DNA of 64,000 bases from Luscinia megarhynchos (lineage: Eukaryota > Chordata > Aves > Passeriformes > Turdidae). Positions 1 to 15,520 of the stretch are shown one piece after another. The notes below the pieces were generated by a model. It was not told where the DNA came from. It saw only the letters and a program-made list of their open reading frames with translations, and ran no database searches. The stretch spans positions 81,784,905 through 81,848,904 of the forward strand of contig JAPFBE010000002.1 in NCBI GenBank assembly GCA_034336665.1, read 5' to 3'. The position numbers and the translations under genes are program-made. Each line of letters starts with the position of its first letter. Positions within the stretch are counted from its first letter, which is position 1.

Positions 1-3000
1 CTGATTGCATAGCTTGCTTGGAGATGGCTGCTCTGTCCTCTTGGTATGCTGTGGGTCATAAATGCCTTTTTATTTAGCAGCTGCTCCTCTGGTGTGCAGT
101 GACTGGCAATGTTACACCATGGCTGAGGGGTGGTCAGGGGACTTGCTTTATTGATTGCTGGATGGGAGTTTCATTAACACTTTGATAACCCTGCATTTTA
201 GGCCATTAAGGTGCTGCTCTCTGTATCCTGTATTTTCTTTAATTCCAGGTTAGGTTGCATGTGATACTCTCATTTTCATTTAAGGGAGGTGAGGGTTGCT
301 CTTTCCAAATGACTGCCAGGCAATTAAACATTAAAGGCTCTGTTTCCCAAGCAGAAGGGTTTAAACTGCCTGAGATTCTTGCTCACCATAAGTACTCCAT
401 GCCAGTTCCCTGGCTATCCCTGAGAAGATCCCTGCCTTCACCATTAAATAATGGCAACTGTAAGGAATTCAGCCCAGGTGGCAATAAAGAGAAGCTTGCA
501 AAGGGTTTTGGTTTTTTGGTTTTTGTTGTTTTTTTTTTTAAATGTAGACTTGCCAAATGTCAGATCCTCTTGCATGTGTTGGAAGCAGGCAGGAGATGAG
601 CTGGGCAGAGAGGATGCTCTATATGTTCTCTCTGTATGTCCTAGCTATTTAAAGCCACTTAAGTTTTGCTGAGGCTCTGGGGAATATTTAGCTGGGGCAG
701 GGTGTGCTTGTGCCTCTCCACAGCTGTTAGTGCATGGGCAGTCCCCACCATGGCTGTGTTCATTTTTTTGGGAAGCTGTTGCCATGCAAGTACCTTGACA
801 TCTACCAAAACCTTCCAAGTAGTTGAAAGGAAGTCATGGTAACAGCAGAATTTTTTTTCCTGAGACAACTACTTTGACTTTCAGAGTAGACTACACAATC
901 AAGTATGAAGTTTCATCTAAACTGTGTTAATCTAAAAAAGCTTTGAATTATTTAATGCATTTTATATGATGATTTATAGCACAGGACAGGAAGTGAGTTA
1001 GCAAGTTTACCTCCTGTCTTCTCATGAATATAACAAGATAGCTAAAGATGTGTTTTGCTCTTGTTCTCTTACTATTTTACTATCACATTTTCTTTTGTGC
1101 ACAACAGAAAGCATTTCAGGACCCCATATTCCTACACATAAAAGCTCTGTGTGACATGTTAAATTACATTGCAAGACCCAAACCCAATTGTTCTAGCTGA
1201 ATATTACATTTCCTGACCACATGTTCCAGGAGAAGCAAAGTTTCCTGCAGAAAATATATGATACAGACCTAGAAGCTTGAGCCCATAATGCACATATTCA
1301 TTCATCATTTCTCTTGACCTGATTTTGTGCTCCAGCTTTTCTGAGAGATTGTTTCCTTGGTTATCCAAGTTTGTTGCCAAAGCAGACAAATGAATCACCC
1401 ATTTACAGTAAAAGTGGGGAACTGCCAATGGAACACCTGATGTCGCTGCCTGTGGCGTGCCAGTATCAGGCCAGCTGATCATAAAACCCTTCCTCTCAGC
1501 TCCTTGGGCACAGGCCACATCTGCTCTGTGGCACCCACCCTGGCACACAGGCTGAAGACACCCTGTGCCAGAATGACAGGACTGGTTGGTTAAGGGTGTC
1601 TTGAAATAGCACTGTATGGTAAAGCTCAGGAGAAAAAACCTCGGAAAGCTGCACTCACCAGGCAGGATGGGTAGACAGGCTGCCCTGGTTCTTGTCTCAG
1701 CTGCATCTGGGGGTTCAGACAAGCTGACCCAACTCAGGACCTTTCTTCTTTTAAAATACATATTATTTCACTCATAGAGCATCTAAGCCTCCCACAAATA
1801 CTCCTGCTGTAATGGAAAACATTCTTTTCCAAACCACAAGGAAGAATGCTTGCTTTTGCCAGCCTTCTCTCCATCCTCTCTGGAGGTTAAAATCCCTGAA
1901 CACTCAGAGTGCTCAGGACATATGCAGGGTGCCCTGGACTGCATTCCCCATTGCTGATCCATTTGGGTGGGACAACCAGACCTCAGGTCCCCTAACCTAT
2001 CCTGCTGGCTTCATCACTGAACCCAAACAGGAGGGAAAAATACGAGGTGTGCCTTTGTTTTACATACAGGAATAAGGAGGTTCTAATTATTTACAGCAGT
2101 CTGTAGAAAATTCATAAAAATCAAGCTTCCTACTATGAAGCCAAATTTGATTGCACAATAAAGTTAGCATTGAAAAGGTGTCTAATAATGCCCTTTCAAC
2201 TATATTTTTCAGGTTACCCTTGGATTAAATCCCAAAATAGCTGATGTAATTTCCAGCTGGCTTTCACGGTTAGGCTTTAAAAATGGCATGAGGTAAATTC
2301 ACAATTATGACTCTGTCTTCAGCTGGAACCAGCCAGAAGTGCACTTCTTGCTGTTAAGTTCTGTATTTAGAGGGAGAAGCTGCATTTTATTTAGCTCACA
2401 GCATGCCAGAAACAAGATTCCCTCAGCAGCCTCGCAGCAGTGCAGCCAAGGGTGGTTCCAGGGCACAGCCCATGCACGCTCCCAGAGTGGGCTGCTGCTC
2501 AAAAAGCACCAGCAGCTGCTTTTACTTCAGAAAACACAGGCAGCAGAGATGGTCACGGCATGGAAACCCACTTTCTTCCTCTGCTGTTGCATGGCAGCAT
2601 GAGAGTGCTCGCCTGGAAAGTCAGATTCAAGTTCAGCTCCATGCTGAGACAGGGGCTGCAAAGCCCACCACATGCACTGCAGGAGAGGGACAGGGCCATC
2701 GATACCCATGGGGAGGCGGCACCTCCTTTATGCCCTCCTGTAGGGCTGCAGCACAAAATGGCATTCAAGGACCAGCGTGCCAGGCAGAGCAGCTGCAGGG
2801 ACCTGGCTCCTAGTCCAGTGGCTACTTGCAGGTGTGGGAAGGTCTCAGAGTTCTTACAGTATTTTCTCATGGCCATGAAGTGAGAAATACCTTGGAGCAA
2901 GACGGTGGAACAGGACTCACATCTCACACTGCTGGGGAAGATGCATCTCTTTTGCACTGGGCTATGAGGGCATATCCCACCTGGAACAAGGCAATGACTC

Positions 3001-3640
3001 AGGTGCTCCCCACGCAAGGCCCCGTGTCACGCAGCATAAGGTAAGGAGTGCCTCTGCCCCAACCCACAGCTGGGAAGGGCAGTGAGTCAGCATCCCTGCG
3101 ATTGTGAAATCTGGGGATCCCCTGCAGGCAGGGGAGTCGGAGCAGAGGCAGAAGAGCCCACAGGAGCAGTGCCAATGCTGGCTCCAGGGGCAGCCACAAG
3201 CCAGGCTGCCCAGCCTCGGCCCCATTCCCTGCTCTCCTCCCGGCAGGGCTCGGCTTTAACAGGGCAGGCAAACGCCGAGCCTGGAGCCCGTCAGTGCCAG
3301 CACCACCTGCCCGCTGGCCCTGGGGACCCACGGGGACCCACACCGGGGGAGCAGCCACCACCCACAGCCAGGCCCTCAGAACACAACTGGGCTCCCTCCT
3401 GGGGAAGGCTGGGCAAACACCAACAAAAGGAAATACTTCTCATCAGTGTCATACAACCCACATGGGCACAATTAGCTTTGGGTGCTGAAGAAAAGCAGGG
3501 AGATGAAGAGCTGGGAAAAAACCCAAAACCAAACCAAAACAGAGATGCAGAGTAGTAAGCACATGCTTGAAATTCCACTCCTGTGGGCTATATAGTGCTT
3601 AAAAATATTAAAAAATTAAGAGATAGTGTTCCATTGGTCA
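1..3640. other. intergenic DNA downstream of KLF10, no gene recognised
   Basis: I see no exon, RNA gene or complete mobile element here. The open frames are short, overlap on both strands and match no family I know. A short T-rich tract lies near 520-541. Composition is moderately AT-rich, with a more GC-rich patch at about 2,400-3,400. Decayed repeats could be present without my recognising them. Confidence 0.5.
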
Positions 3641-4843
3641 GGACAATTTTATTTTGAGGTTGTTTTCCTCACAAAGGGATAAGTTCTGCTACAAATTAAA
3701 AAAAAAGAGGTTGATATTAAAGAAAATTGGTTTATTGTAAACAAAATATAAAGTACAACGTAAGAAATGTGCAAATCTTTAGAGTAGTCACAAAAAGCAG
3801 ATCTAATACACTATTTTCAAACCATTCACTTTCTGATATGTGTCCTCAACATAATATGATAAAATACGAATAGTGAAAATTGATGCATTGTCACAAAAGC
3901 TGGTTTAAATTCTAGGCCGGTGTCTTTGCTGCCTTGTTTTCCTCTTTGAATAACAACTTTCTAATTTAATACAATACACAGCATATCCATTTCAATTTTA
4001 GCATAAACTGCCTTTCAAAGAATAACACAATCGAGAAGCCTAAGATTCTTGGTTTTCTTCTTTAATCAACCAGAGTAGTTTACAGTTACCAAGTTTGTCT
4101 CCAAGGTGCCCCGTTATCTGCTCATGACAAGCACAGCGAGAAGGTGGAAAGGAAACCATAAGCAACACAAAAGCAGAAGCACCATGCGATGCTCAGGTAT
4201 AACCAGCTGTAACAATCACAAAGCTTGCCAAAGCAGCTGGGAAAACATAACAAAGCTAATAAGGGTTTGGGAACGTTCTTGCCCTTCAACTGCCCATGCA
4301 GTGCCCCTGCATGCCCATCCCAAGCCCCTCTGGACACGGCAGTGCAAAGCTGGGTGTGTTAACCACCCCATGCAAGAGGAGATGCCTAAAATCTCCTGGA
4401 GTCAGGCATCAAACCATCAGTTATGATGGAGCTGGAGAGCGGTAAGAAGGAAAAGGTTCCTACCAAGCAAAGGAGGCAGAAGTAGCAGGACTGATTTAGA
4501 TTATCTTACGCAGGTGGGCTCTGGGCTTTCAAGCCTGTGCCTGTACATTGCTGCTGTCCTTGCTGCACCTACTGATGATGGAAAACTGACAGCTAAAACT
4601 GGAGCTGGTCTCAGGCGTGAGCAGCAAACCCTCAGGAACACTCGCATGGGACTGGATCTAGACATACGCAAATGATTTGCAAAATTCAGAACTGGCACAA
4701 TGTGGCTGCTCTGCTCTAGAGCCTTCCCTTTCTTTCTCTCCTCACCAGTGCAGAAGACACCCGCTATTCCAATCAGCCACTGGCTCTCCCAGCAGCATCT
4801 TTTGTGACTGAGCGCAGGCTGCCTTTGCCTCTCTGCGCTGCTG
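3641..4843 (-). other. KLF10: KLF10 3' untranslated region
   Basis: On the minus strand the KLF10 stop codon ends at 4844. The first AATAAA-type signals downstream are at 3736-3731 and 3653-3648, which gives a 3' UTR of about 1.1-1.2 kb. That is close to what I recall for mammalian KLF10. The segment is AT-rich towards its distal end and has no competing open frame. The exact cleavage site cannot be read from sequence alone. Confidence 0.65.
3731..3736 (-). terminator. KLF10: candidate KLF10 polyadenylation signal (AATAAA)
   Basis: The plus strand reads TTTATT, so the minus strand carries AATAAA about 1.1 kb after the KLF10 stop. A second AATAAA lies at 3653-3648. Either or both could be used; cleavage would fall 10-30 nt further downstream (lower coordinates). 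Confidence 0.55.
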
Positions 4844-7351
<2,508 letters not shown>

Positions 7352-7360
7352 TTCTTACTC
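7352..7360 (-). other. KLF10: 5'-UTR remainder of KLF10 exon 2, containing an in-frame stop
   Basis: The acceptor ACAG ends at 7361, so the exon begins at 7360 with GAGTAAGAA directly before ATG. The TAA is in frame with the ATG. Any upstream exon therefore cannot add coding sequence in this frame, and the ATG at 7351 must be the initiator unless another acceptor is used. Confidence 0.75.
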
Positions 7361-7979
7361 CTGTTTCAGTTAGAGAAAAAAAACCAAAAAACTTTAAACC
7401 TGATGCTAAGTTTATTCTGCAGCTGCTTGTAAGAATGCACTGCAAAAAACAAACAGAGCAACCTGTTCAAGATGAATACACTTGATGTACCTGTATTTTC
7501 CTGCCTTCTTTCTTATCTATGTAGTATTTTTATGAAGCTGTTAGTGAGGAAATCTGGCCATCAGATGAAAATTATATAATTACTTGAGACAAAAGAACTA
7601 CTCTGGATCTCATGTACGTTAAAGTTATTCCACACTGCAAGAGCTGCTTCTAAGAACTAAGGAAAAATTTTTCACACCCCCCCAAAAAAAGTAAAAGAAA
7701 ACTTCCTCCACCATCCCACCCTCTTTCTATTTTCGCTTTGGACACGCACAGCCCTCAGCATTATGCTTATTTTGGCACATGAGAAAGAATCGCATTGGGG
7801 CTGATTCACATTTTCTTCGAAAGGTATTAGCAACAAAAAAAAGCTCCAGAACGCTCTCAAAGGGTCTCTCTCGCACACACGTACATGCGAGGGACATTAC
7901 CTGCTCGGAAAACGGAGATAAACGGAGATAAACACGCATAAACACACATACACGCACACGTACCCCACACACCGCTACC

Positions 7980-9620
7980 GCGCGCTCCCTGCCCGGCCCT
8001 CACGCGGGGCTGTGGGCGGGGCTCAGGCGCGGCCCCGCCCCCGGCTGTTGGGCGCGCGCCACCCTCACCTCAGCGCACCCCGCCGGCCGCCCCCGCGCGC
8101 CCCGCCCCCGCGCTCTCCTATTGGCTGCCCCGGAGCCGCGCCCCGCGCCCATTGGCCCGCAGCGAGCAGGGCGCGGCCCGGGGCGGGGCACCTGAACAAA
8201 GCGTGAGCGGGCGCCGCCGCGCGCCGACCTTTCCCCCAGTTCCCCGCGCGGCGCCCCCGCCTCCGGCGCGCGGCGGCGGCGGCCGTGAGGGCGGGCGGGG
8301 AAGGAGCGCGGGCGGGAGGAGCCGTCACAGCGGGCGGGGGCCGGGCTGGGGTCAGCGCCGCCACACCCGCCGCCTCCCGCCGCGGGGGAAGGGAAGCGAA
8401 GCGGCGACCCTGCGGGAAGCGGGTTACGGGGGCGGCGGCCGGCTCTCCCCGCAGCGCCGCTCCGCTTCCCCGCCGCCGCGCCGCCCACCCCGCGTGGCGC
8501 CGGGATCCCCCCGGCTTTCTCCTCCTCCCTCACCGCTGCCACCTGGTACATGCAGCCGCCGAGGCCGGCGCCCGCGCCCGGTCGGGCACGCAGGCACAAG
8601 GGGCTGCAGGGCGCCGGACCGGCGCTGCCAACAGGTTCCCCCCGGCTTCTCCCCCCTTCCCTCGCTCCCGCGGCTCTCCTCGCCGGCTTGCCCCGCGGAG
8701 GGCTCTCCACGCTGGCGGCTCTCCTACAGCCCGCCTCAGCAGTTCCAGTCCCCCACCACCACTCAGCCCCTCCAGCCGCCGCCTCAGCACGATCTCCCGC
8801 CCGCGGTCCCTCCTATCGCGGGTCGCCCCCGCACGTGCCCCGGGGATCCCCGTGCCGCACCACCCCGGGACTCCCTCCGTCCCAGCCGCCCCGACCGCCC
8901 GGGATGCCCGGGTCGCTCACCGGAGGAGCCGAGCCCGCCCCGAGGTGCCGCCGTCGCTCTCCCGGTTTTCCTCTTTTTGTTCGCCGCTCCCCGCTCGGGC
9001 GGCGGCGCCCCCGGGCCCGCGCGCGGGGGGGTGGGCGGGGCCTCGGGCCGCGCTCCGGCCAATCGCCGGCAAAGGTGTGTGGAGCGGCGACCAATGGGCG
9101 GCGGGCGGCCGCGCGTGATCGGCGGCCGCGCGGCGGCGTGGCCGGAGTGTCAGCACGGCGTGTCCCCGCCGGCGGCTGAGTCAGGGCGGCCGCCCCCGCC
9201 CCCCCGCCGTGCCCTGCCCTTCCCTCCCCGGCATCCGTGTGGGAGCGGCGGGGGCGGCCCGGCGCTTCCTCCCGCATGAGGTCACACGGCGGCGGGGGAG
9301 GGAGCGGCCTCCCCGGCGCGGCCCCCGCTCCCCGCCGGGCTGAGGTGAAGCGGGGCCGCGGGCGGGGGGGGAGCGGAGAGCGGCGCGGTGGTTCCGACCT
9401 GCTCGGGCGTGCCGGGGACCCGCCGCCGTGTCCTGGCAGCGCCCTCGGGGTGCGGGATGCTGCCGCCAGCCGGGACCCCCCAGTCCGTGTCAGCCAGGGC
9501 CGGCTGCCGCGGGGATCCGGGGGACGCGCAGGCCGCTCGGCCCCGCGGCTCGGGAGCAGCTGCGGCTTGGCTGGGGCTGCTAATCGCCTTACCCCGCATC
9601 CGTTCTGCTCCGTGTGACGA
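7980..9620. promoter_or_regulatory. KLF10: CpG-island promoter of KLF10, possibly bidirectional
   Basis: About 1.6 kb of very GC- and CpG-dense DNA lies just upstream of KLF10. CCAAT boxes on the minus strand (plus-strand ATTGG at 8120-8124 and 8151-8155) and GC boxes at 8012-8042 point to minus-strand initiation near 8.0-8.1 kb. Candidate first-exon donors on the minus strand are GAG/GTGAGG (exon end 8069) and CAG/GTAATG (exon end 7901); I cannot choose between them. Further out, CCAAT boxes on the plus strand (9059-9063 and 9091-9095) and a TGAGTCA AP-1 site (9177-9183) would suit a divergent plus-strand transcript or an upstream alternative KLF10 exon. Confidence 0.7.
9177..9183 (+). promoter_or_regulatory. 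consensus AP-1 site TGAGTCA
   Basis: A perfect TGAGTCA lies inside the KLF10 CpG island, about 85 bp beyond the plus-strand CCAAT box at 9091. KLF10 is an immediate-early gene, so an AP-1 input is plausible. Occupancy is not visible from sequence. Confidence 0.4.
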
Positions 9621-9881
9621 AAATTGAAAGAGCGGCTGTGTGTGTCAGGACCTGAGAAGCCGGATCCAGGCCAGGCAGCTGCGGCTGCTGTTGGGCTCTA
9701 GAAATGCTATTGATGCTTCGTTACAGTTCAGTTTCTTCCCTCCTGCTTGTTTAGCCTCACTTAAGAGATTCCCCCCCCCCTTCTCCTCCTAAGTGGTTCA
9801 GCGTTGTTCGGTGAGAGCATTTTCCTTTTTTCTTTTTTTTTCCTAACACCTTTGCCTCAAGTCTTGAACGTTAAGACCGGT

Positions 9882-11472
9882 TATCTTTGGGTCAATAGGC
9901 CTCCTGAGCTGGTAGAAAGGGGCGGGAGCCGAATGGACCCGCTGTAATCCAGGAGGAAGCAGTTAGTGACCTGCTGTGCCACTTAGATGCTTACAAGTCT
10001 ATGGGACTGGATTGGAGTCATCGTGGGGTGATGAGGGAGCTGGCCAAAGAGTTCATGAATCCCCTCTGCACATTTATCATCAGTTCTGGCTAACCAGGGA
10101 GAGATCCCACATGACTAGAAGCTGTCCAATGTGACACCTATCCACAAGAAGGGCCAGAAGGTAGATCTAGAGAACTACAGGCCTGTCAGCCTAAGCTCAG
10201 TGCCCAAGGTTATGAAGCAGATCATCATGAGTGCAATCACATGACATGTACAAGACAACCAAGGGATCAGTCCCAGCCAGGATGGTTTAGGAACACCAGG
10301 TCCTGTCTGACCAACCTGATGGCCATTTTATGACCAGGTGATCTGCCTAGTAGATGAGGGGAAGGTTGTGGATATAGTCTACCTGGACTTCAGGAAAGCT
10401 TTTGACTCTGTGTCCCATAGCATACTCCTGAAAAAGCTGGTGGCCCATGGCTTGAGAGGTGAACTCTTCACTGGCTTGAAAACTGGCTGGATGGCTGGCC
10501 CCAGAGAGTGGTGGTGAATGGTGCTTCATCCAGCTGGCATCCAGCCACCAGTGGTGTCCCCCAGGGATGTGTGTTGGGCCCAGTCCTGTTTAATATCTTC
10601 ATTGATGATCTGGATGAGGGGATCCAGTAATTTGTGGGTGGCACCAAGTTGGGTGTGAGTGTTGGTCTGCTGTGGGGTAGGAAGTCTCTGCAGAGGGATC
10701 TGGACAGGTTGAATCAGTGGCTCAAAGCTGGTGCTATGAGGGTCAATAAGGAGAATTGTCCATATAACCCCATGCAGCACTTCCTGCTCTGGGTATAATG
10801 TCGGGAAAGCTGCTCAGAGGAAAAGGACCTGGGGGTGCTGCTCAACTGCTACTGAATCATCCAGTGTGTGCCCAGGTGGTCAAGAAGGCCCAGTGGCATT
10901 GTGGCCTGTCTCAGCAGTAGTGTGGCCTGCAGGACCAGGACAGTGCCCCTCCCCATGTACTCAGCACTGGTGAGGCCACACCTTGAGTGCTGTGTCCTGT
11001 TCAGGGCCCCACAATTCATGAAGGACATGAAGGTGCTGGTGAGAGTCCAAAGAAGGACAACTGAGCTGGTGTAAGGTCTGGAGCACCAGTCTTATGGGGA
11101 GCTTGGGATGTTTAGCTTGGAGAAAAGGAAGCTCAGGGATGACCTTATCACTCTCTGTAACTCCCTGATGAGAGGCTGTAGCCAGGTGGGGATTGAGCTC
11201 TTTTCCCAGGCAGCAAGCAACAGGATGAGAAGACAGCGTCAAGCTGCCTCAGGAGCAGTTTAGGTTGGACATTAGGAAGAATTTCTTCACATAAAGGGTG
11301 ATCAGGCATTGAAATGTGCTGCCCAGGGAGGTGATGGAGTCACTGCCCCTGGGGGTGTTTAAGGAAGGACTGGGGGTGGCAATCAGTGCCATGGTGCAGT
11401 TGGCACGGTGGTGTTCAGTCCAAGGTCTCAGATGCCTTTTCAAATCTAATTGTTCTGTGATTATGTCATTCC
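9882..11472 (+). mobile_element. CR1 LINE, 5'-truncated and decayed
   Basis: The plus strand carries the 3' part of a CR1 non-LTR retrotransposon. Reverse-transcriptase remnants are visible: DFRKAFDSVSH near 10,388 and [20 protein letters not shown] near 10,560-10,617, where FIDD is the catalytic block. The frame is broken by stops and indels, so it is dead. The 3' UTR includes the typical segment around 11,265-11,345, and the copy ends in a degenerate TTCTGTGATTATG-like tail near 11,450-11,465. CR1 is the dominant LINE of birds and usually 5'-truncated, as here. The 5' edge is approximate. Confidence 0.9.
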
Positions 11473-14400
11473 TGTCCTTCCCCTTTTCAATGGTGTCATG
11501 GTCCTATTCCTTCATTCTGCTTAATTCTTGCCCATGCCAGCCAATCCCAGTTGGCAGAAGGGGTCTGGCAGCTGGTGATGTGTTCCTGTAACTTGCTGGA
11601 AAGCAAGGAAACAACAAACAAACACCTGTCCCAGAGAGTTTAGTTATGCCTGAAAGAGATAAAACCAAAAATCAAGCAGAAACAAAAAACCCCAAGAAAA
11701 CCAACCTGCAAGAAATGAGTAGTTTCTTCAGCCTGAAGATAGAAAAAGGATATAAATATTGCAAAACATGACCACAGATGTATGTAATTTAAAATAATAC
11801 TTAACAATTTCAAAGACATGTATTGACAAAAGAGTGGTAATTTATTCCCAGGAAGACACTTTTTAATATTGCTTTAATTCAGGTATTTCAACTGATATGT
11901 TGTACAGATGGAATCTCTGTTATTTGGCTTCACAGTGGCACCCCAGACACATCTGATGAGATGTGCTCTCCCACTATGCCCCTTGCACCAGGCTGCCAGT
12001 GGTGGGATCCCTTTATCCTTGCTCCTGCAGCTGCCACAATTGGCACCTACAGGAAAACATGCCATTAGAGAGAAATCTGCATCTCCCATCTTCTATTTCT
12101 GTTGTGCACCCTGGGTATCTGCCTGACTTTCTGACAGATTTTATCAGAACCCTGCAGGCACTGCAGGGAAACAGAGTGGCTTGACTGCCTTATCTAGAGG
12201 GAATTCCCAAAAGAATATACTTCAGGATGATCCAACCTCCTTTCACTGCTAGTAGCAAACAGTTGTTTACAAATTACTCCATTGGATCCATGTCTCTGGG
12301 TGGAGAAACAGGAGAAAGTGCGTTAACTGTGTGTTTCACACTGAAATCAACAGGGAAAAATGTTGATAGAATGGTTGCTTGGCTCCCAGAACATGCTGTC
12401 CTTTGTCAGAAGGTGCTACTGTCACACAAGGCACAGCTGGGGAAAGAGTTCCTGGCTCACAAAGTGCTTCTGCCCTGGCTGAAATAAAGGTTGTGGAACA
12501 AATACTCAATAGTTCTTGGTGAAATTCTGTGTTTTCTGTTTATGGCAAGGTCTGTAATAGTTTTTGTGATTGCAAGTGGTTTTATTTAAAACACTCTGAA
12601 ATCTCATTTGAAACATACTACTGCCACAAAAACAAAATCTGTAAAAGTTGCACCAGCCTACATGATAAATTCACTCACAAAACTAATAGTTTCTCTGTAC
12701 ATTCAGCAGAAAATGGTCAGTTTTTCACCCTTACTTGTATGTAATGCATATATACAAATGTTTTACTGATACAGTAAGAACTTTAGTGTTAAAAATCCAG
12801 TTTCCAACATGAACAGAAGATCTGTAGCATGAACTACTGTTGCTGCTTACTATGGCAACATGTTGAAGGTGTATACTGGACTCTTGGAAGAAGTTACAGT
12901 GATTCAGCAGTAATATTCTATAAAGTGCTCTTTTGGACAGAATGCAATTATTTTCATATAAAATGTAAAGGTGAAATTAGCATAGCGATGTTTAAGCTTG
13001 ATCATGTACCTTTTAGATTTGTCATAAGGGTGACATTCAGGGGACACTGAGCAAAGCATTGTAAATACTTTGGAGTTTTGGCCATATCTCTCTTCATTTA
13101 TGTGATGTGGAGTAAGTTATGATCCAACACTGATAGGTACTTCTTGACTCTGCTTGGTGTGACTCTGAGAATATAAAGGGCTGATTTGCAATGGCAGCTC
13201 ATGCTTCAGGTGGTTTGATCTGTTTTGTTCTCTTCCCACTCTTGCTTCTCTCTCCCCTGTCCTTGCTTTACCTCCTTGCCCATCCTGCTCTTGGCTTCCC
13301 AGTAAGCCATTTCAGCTCTTTGTTGCTGTGGTTCTGCAGGATCCCCTTGCTGCCCTTGGCACCCCTTCCACAGATCCTCTTGGCTTGCCTGTCCCAGCTG
13401 CCAATCTCATGTGCCCCCAGCACACACAGTGTCTGTTAAGGCACCTTCCTTCCCATGATGTCTGTTACTGTTTTTGCTCCATGAAAGCCTCTCCCTGTGG
13501 CCATTCCCAGTAACCTGCACTTGCTAGAGCCTGTTCTGTGTTCCTTATGGCCATTCAGATCCTGCTGCCTCCTCCACCATTTCTGGATCCTCCTTAAAGT
13601 ATTCCTCCTCCACTGACACCTCCAGCCACTGATGTTTCTAGCCCTGCCTCCCCAACTACCCTCTTTCTTTGCTTCTTTAAACCAGCTTGTTTCAACTTTA
13701 ATTTCCAGAGCAGCCCTCTGCAGCCACGCCTCTCTTCAGTCTGCTTGTCTGGTCACTCAGGAAGCTCCTGCTCATTCTGCTGGGTGAGTCTCCTCTCACC
13801 CCTGGGCTTTGTTCCCACCATGTCAATGCTTTGCTGTGCCTCCATCCAGGTGCAGGGCCCTGCAAGTCTTGCAATGTGCACTGACCAGCTGCAGTCAAAA
13901 CACAGAAATGTTTGGCGTTGGACTGGTAGGTCAAAAACCTCGTACACCTTCCCCTCCTTCAGGCCAGATCTTCAGAAGAGTTCTGGGTTTGGCAGGGAGT
14001 ATGGGCTCTGCAAGAGACTGCCTGGTGGTGTGGGATTGGGATGCAGTGGGGTGAAGGACTTGGTGAGAGGGTGGAGAGGGGGTTTGCTGTGCCTGTCCTC
14101 CACAGGCAGCTCGACTCTCATCTCAGTGGCACGTCCTGTAGCTGTGCTGGTAGCAGCTGGCCTTGGCTCAGGAAAGAGCAGTCCTCGGAAGTGAGGAGCC
14201 GTATCTGATCCTTGACTCCCACAGTCCCCAGGAGCTTTGTGTCCCCCAGAGACCTCCAGTCCTTTCTGAATGCACAGCTGCATGTGTGTTCTTCTGCTGT
14301 ACCTTCTCTCCCTGCCCTGTGCTCTGCCTTTGAATTACAGAGCAGAACTGTCAAAACCACCTCTCCCAAAAATAATCTCTTGCTTCAGAGGCTGGAAAAT

Positions 14401-15370
14401 ATGACAGCTCATTTTCATATGCAGAGCGATGCAGTGGGTGTCTGAAAGCAGCTGAGGCTGAGGGGGTGGCCAGGGAAAGGCAGCTCTGAAATGGCAGCTG
14501 GGGAACATGAGAGGAAGGACGGAAGAAGGGAGCAAATGAAGAGCAGGGAGGGACGGAAGGAGGGCCGGAGGCAGCGGACAGCAAGTCCAGGGCATGAGAG
14601 GCTTGTACAGTGTGCGGCTGTTCCTCTTTCCCTGTCCTTCCACTGCTCACTTATTGAATTAGAAAAGTATCTCTGCTGCTACTGACAGCTATTGCCAAGC
14701 TTGATATATCAGATAACTGTGGAGAGGGAGCATACAGTCAGCAGCAAGGCAGCTTGATGCTTTTTTTGTCTCCTTTTTCCTTCTTCTTCATGCTCCATTT
14801 TCCTCACATATCTTAACCTTAAGAAAAATCTGCTTCATTCTGGTTCTGCAATTGGTTATTGGAATACCAAGTGAAAAACAGAACTTATTTGTCGTAAAGA
14901 TTTCAGTTTATGGATTTTACTTTGCTTTACCAGTCTGACTGTCAGATAGAGCAAATCCTGTTTGCCTGGCAGTGCCATGTTCCTCCCCAGCCCTATATGA
15001 TACTCACCCTGTTCCTGTGTACGTGCATTTTACAGAGTATTGCTCACGGCCCTTTGTCTCTGGAGCATTTGTGGCTGTGCCTGAGTCACTGCAGTTCCAG
15101 TCCTGCTGTGCTTGCTCAGTGGAAGGCTTCAGAGGCTGCCAGCAGTGTTGATGTTTGCACTGCTGCCATAGGAGACAGCCTCGTGGGGTCGGGGGAAACC
15201 TCAAACATCCCCAGTGAAGCCAAAGGGCAGGTGAGAGAAACTTCGTTTTGGTAAGTGAGCTGTTTCCAGTGAAGTTGATCTTCTCTGGCAGCACTGGAAG
15301 CAGCTAAAGGATCACTGTCAATTCACAAGTATTTTCCATTCAGTTTCCCAGAGAAGTTGGGGATGTGGTT
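11473..15370. other. intergenic, no gene recognised
   Basis: No exon series or known protein could be read. One small frame at 13,191-13,439 is hydrophobic, but it has no homologue I recognise and the DNA around it is pyrimidine-rich, which favours such chance frames. A purine-rich GGAAGGA-type stretch lies near 14,510-14,580. Confidence 0.45.
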
Positions 15371-15384
15371 TAATGCCACCCAGG

Positions 15385-15520
15385 AGGAAACGGGTGTTAA
15401 AGGTCATCTGGTTCCAACTTCCCTGCCATGGGCAGGGACACCTTCCACTAGACCAGGTTGCTCAAAGTCCCATCCAGCCTGGATGTGAACACTTACAGGG
15501 ATAGAGCACCTTATTTTTCT
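15385..15520 (-). mobile_element. CR1 3'-end fragment (antisense)
   Basis: The plus strand from about 15,397 reads like the reverse complement of the CR1 3' UTR: ...AAAGGTCATCTGGTTCCAAC, then CCTGCCATGGGCAGGGACAC and GACCAGGTTGCTCAAAG. Only the terminal ~135 bp are present. The ends are fuzzy and no target-site duplication was found. Confidence 0.8.

Noticed and set aside
1204..1761. 185-codon minus-strand open frame
   Set aside because: No recognisable domain, atypical composition and no supporting splice or promoter signals. Probably chance.
8152..9279. 375-codon open frame on the plus strand in the KLF10 CpG island
   Set aside because: Arg/Pro/Gly/Ala-rich translation with long open frames also in other frames and strands. 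This is what stop-poor CpG-island DNA gives; there is no domain or homology.
13191..13439. Hydrophobic 82-codon frame that looks like a signal peptide or membrane protein
   Set aside because: Lies in pyrimidine-rich DNA where Leu/Pro/Ser-rich frames occur by chance. No continuation by splicing and no family match.
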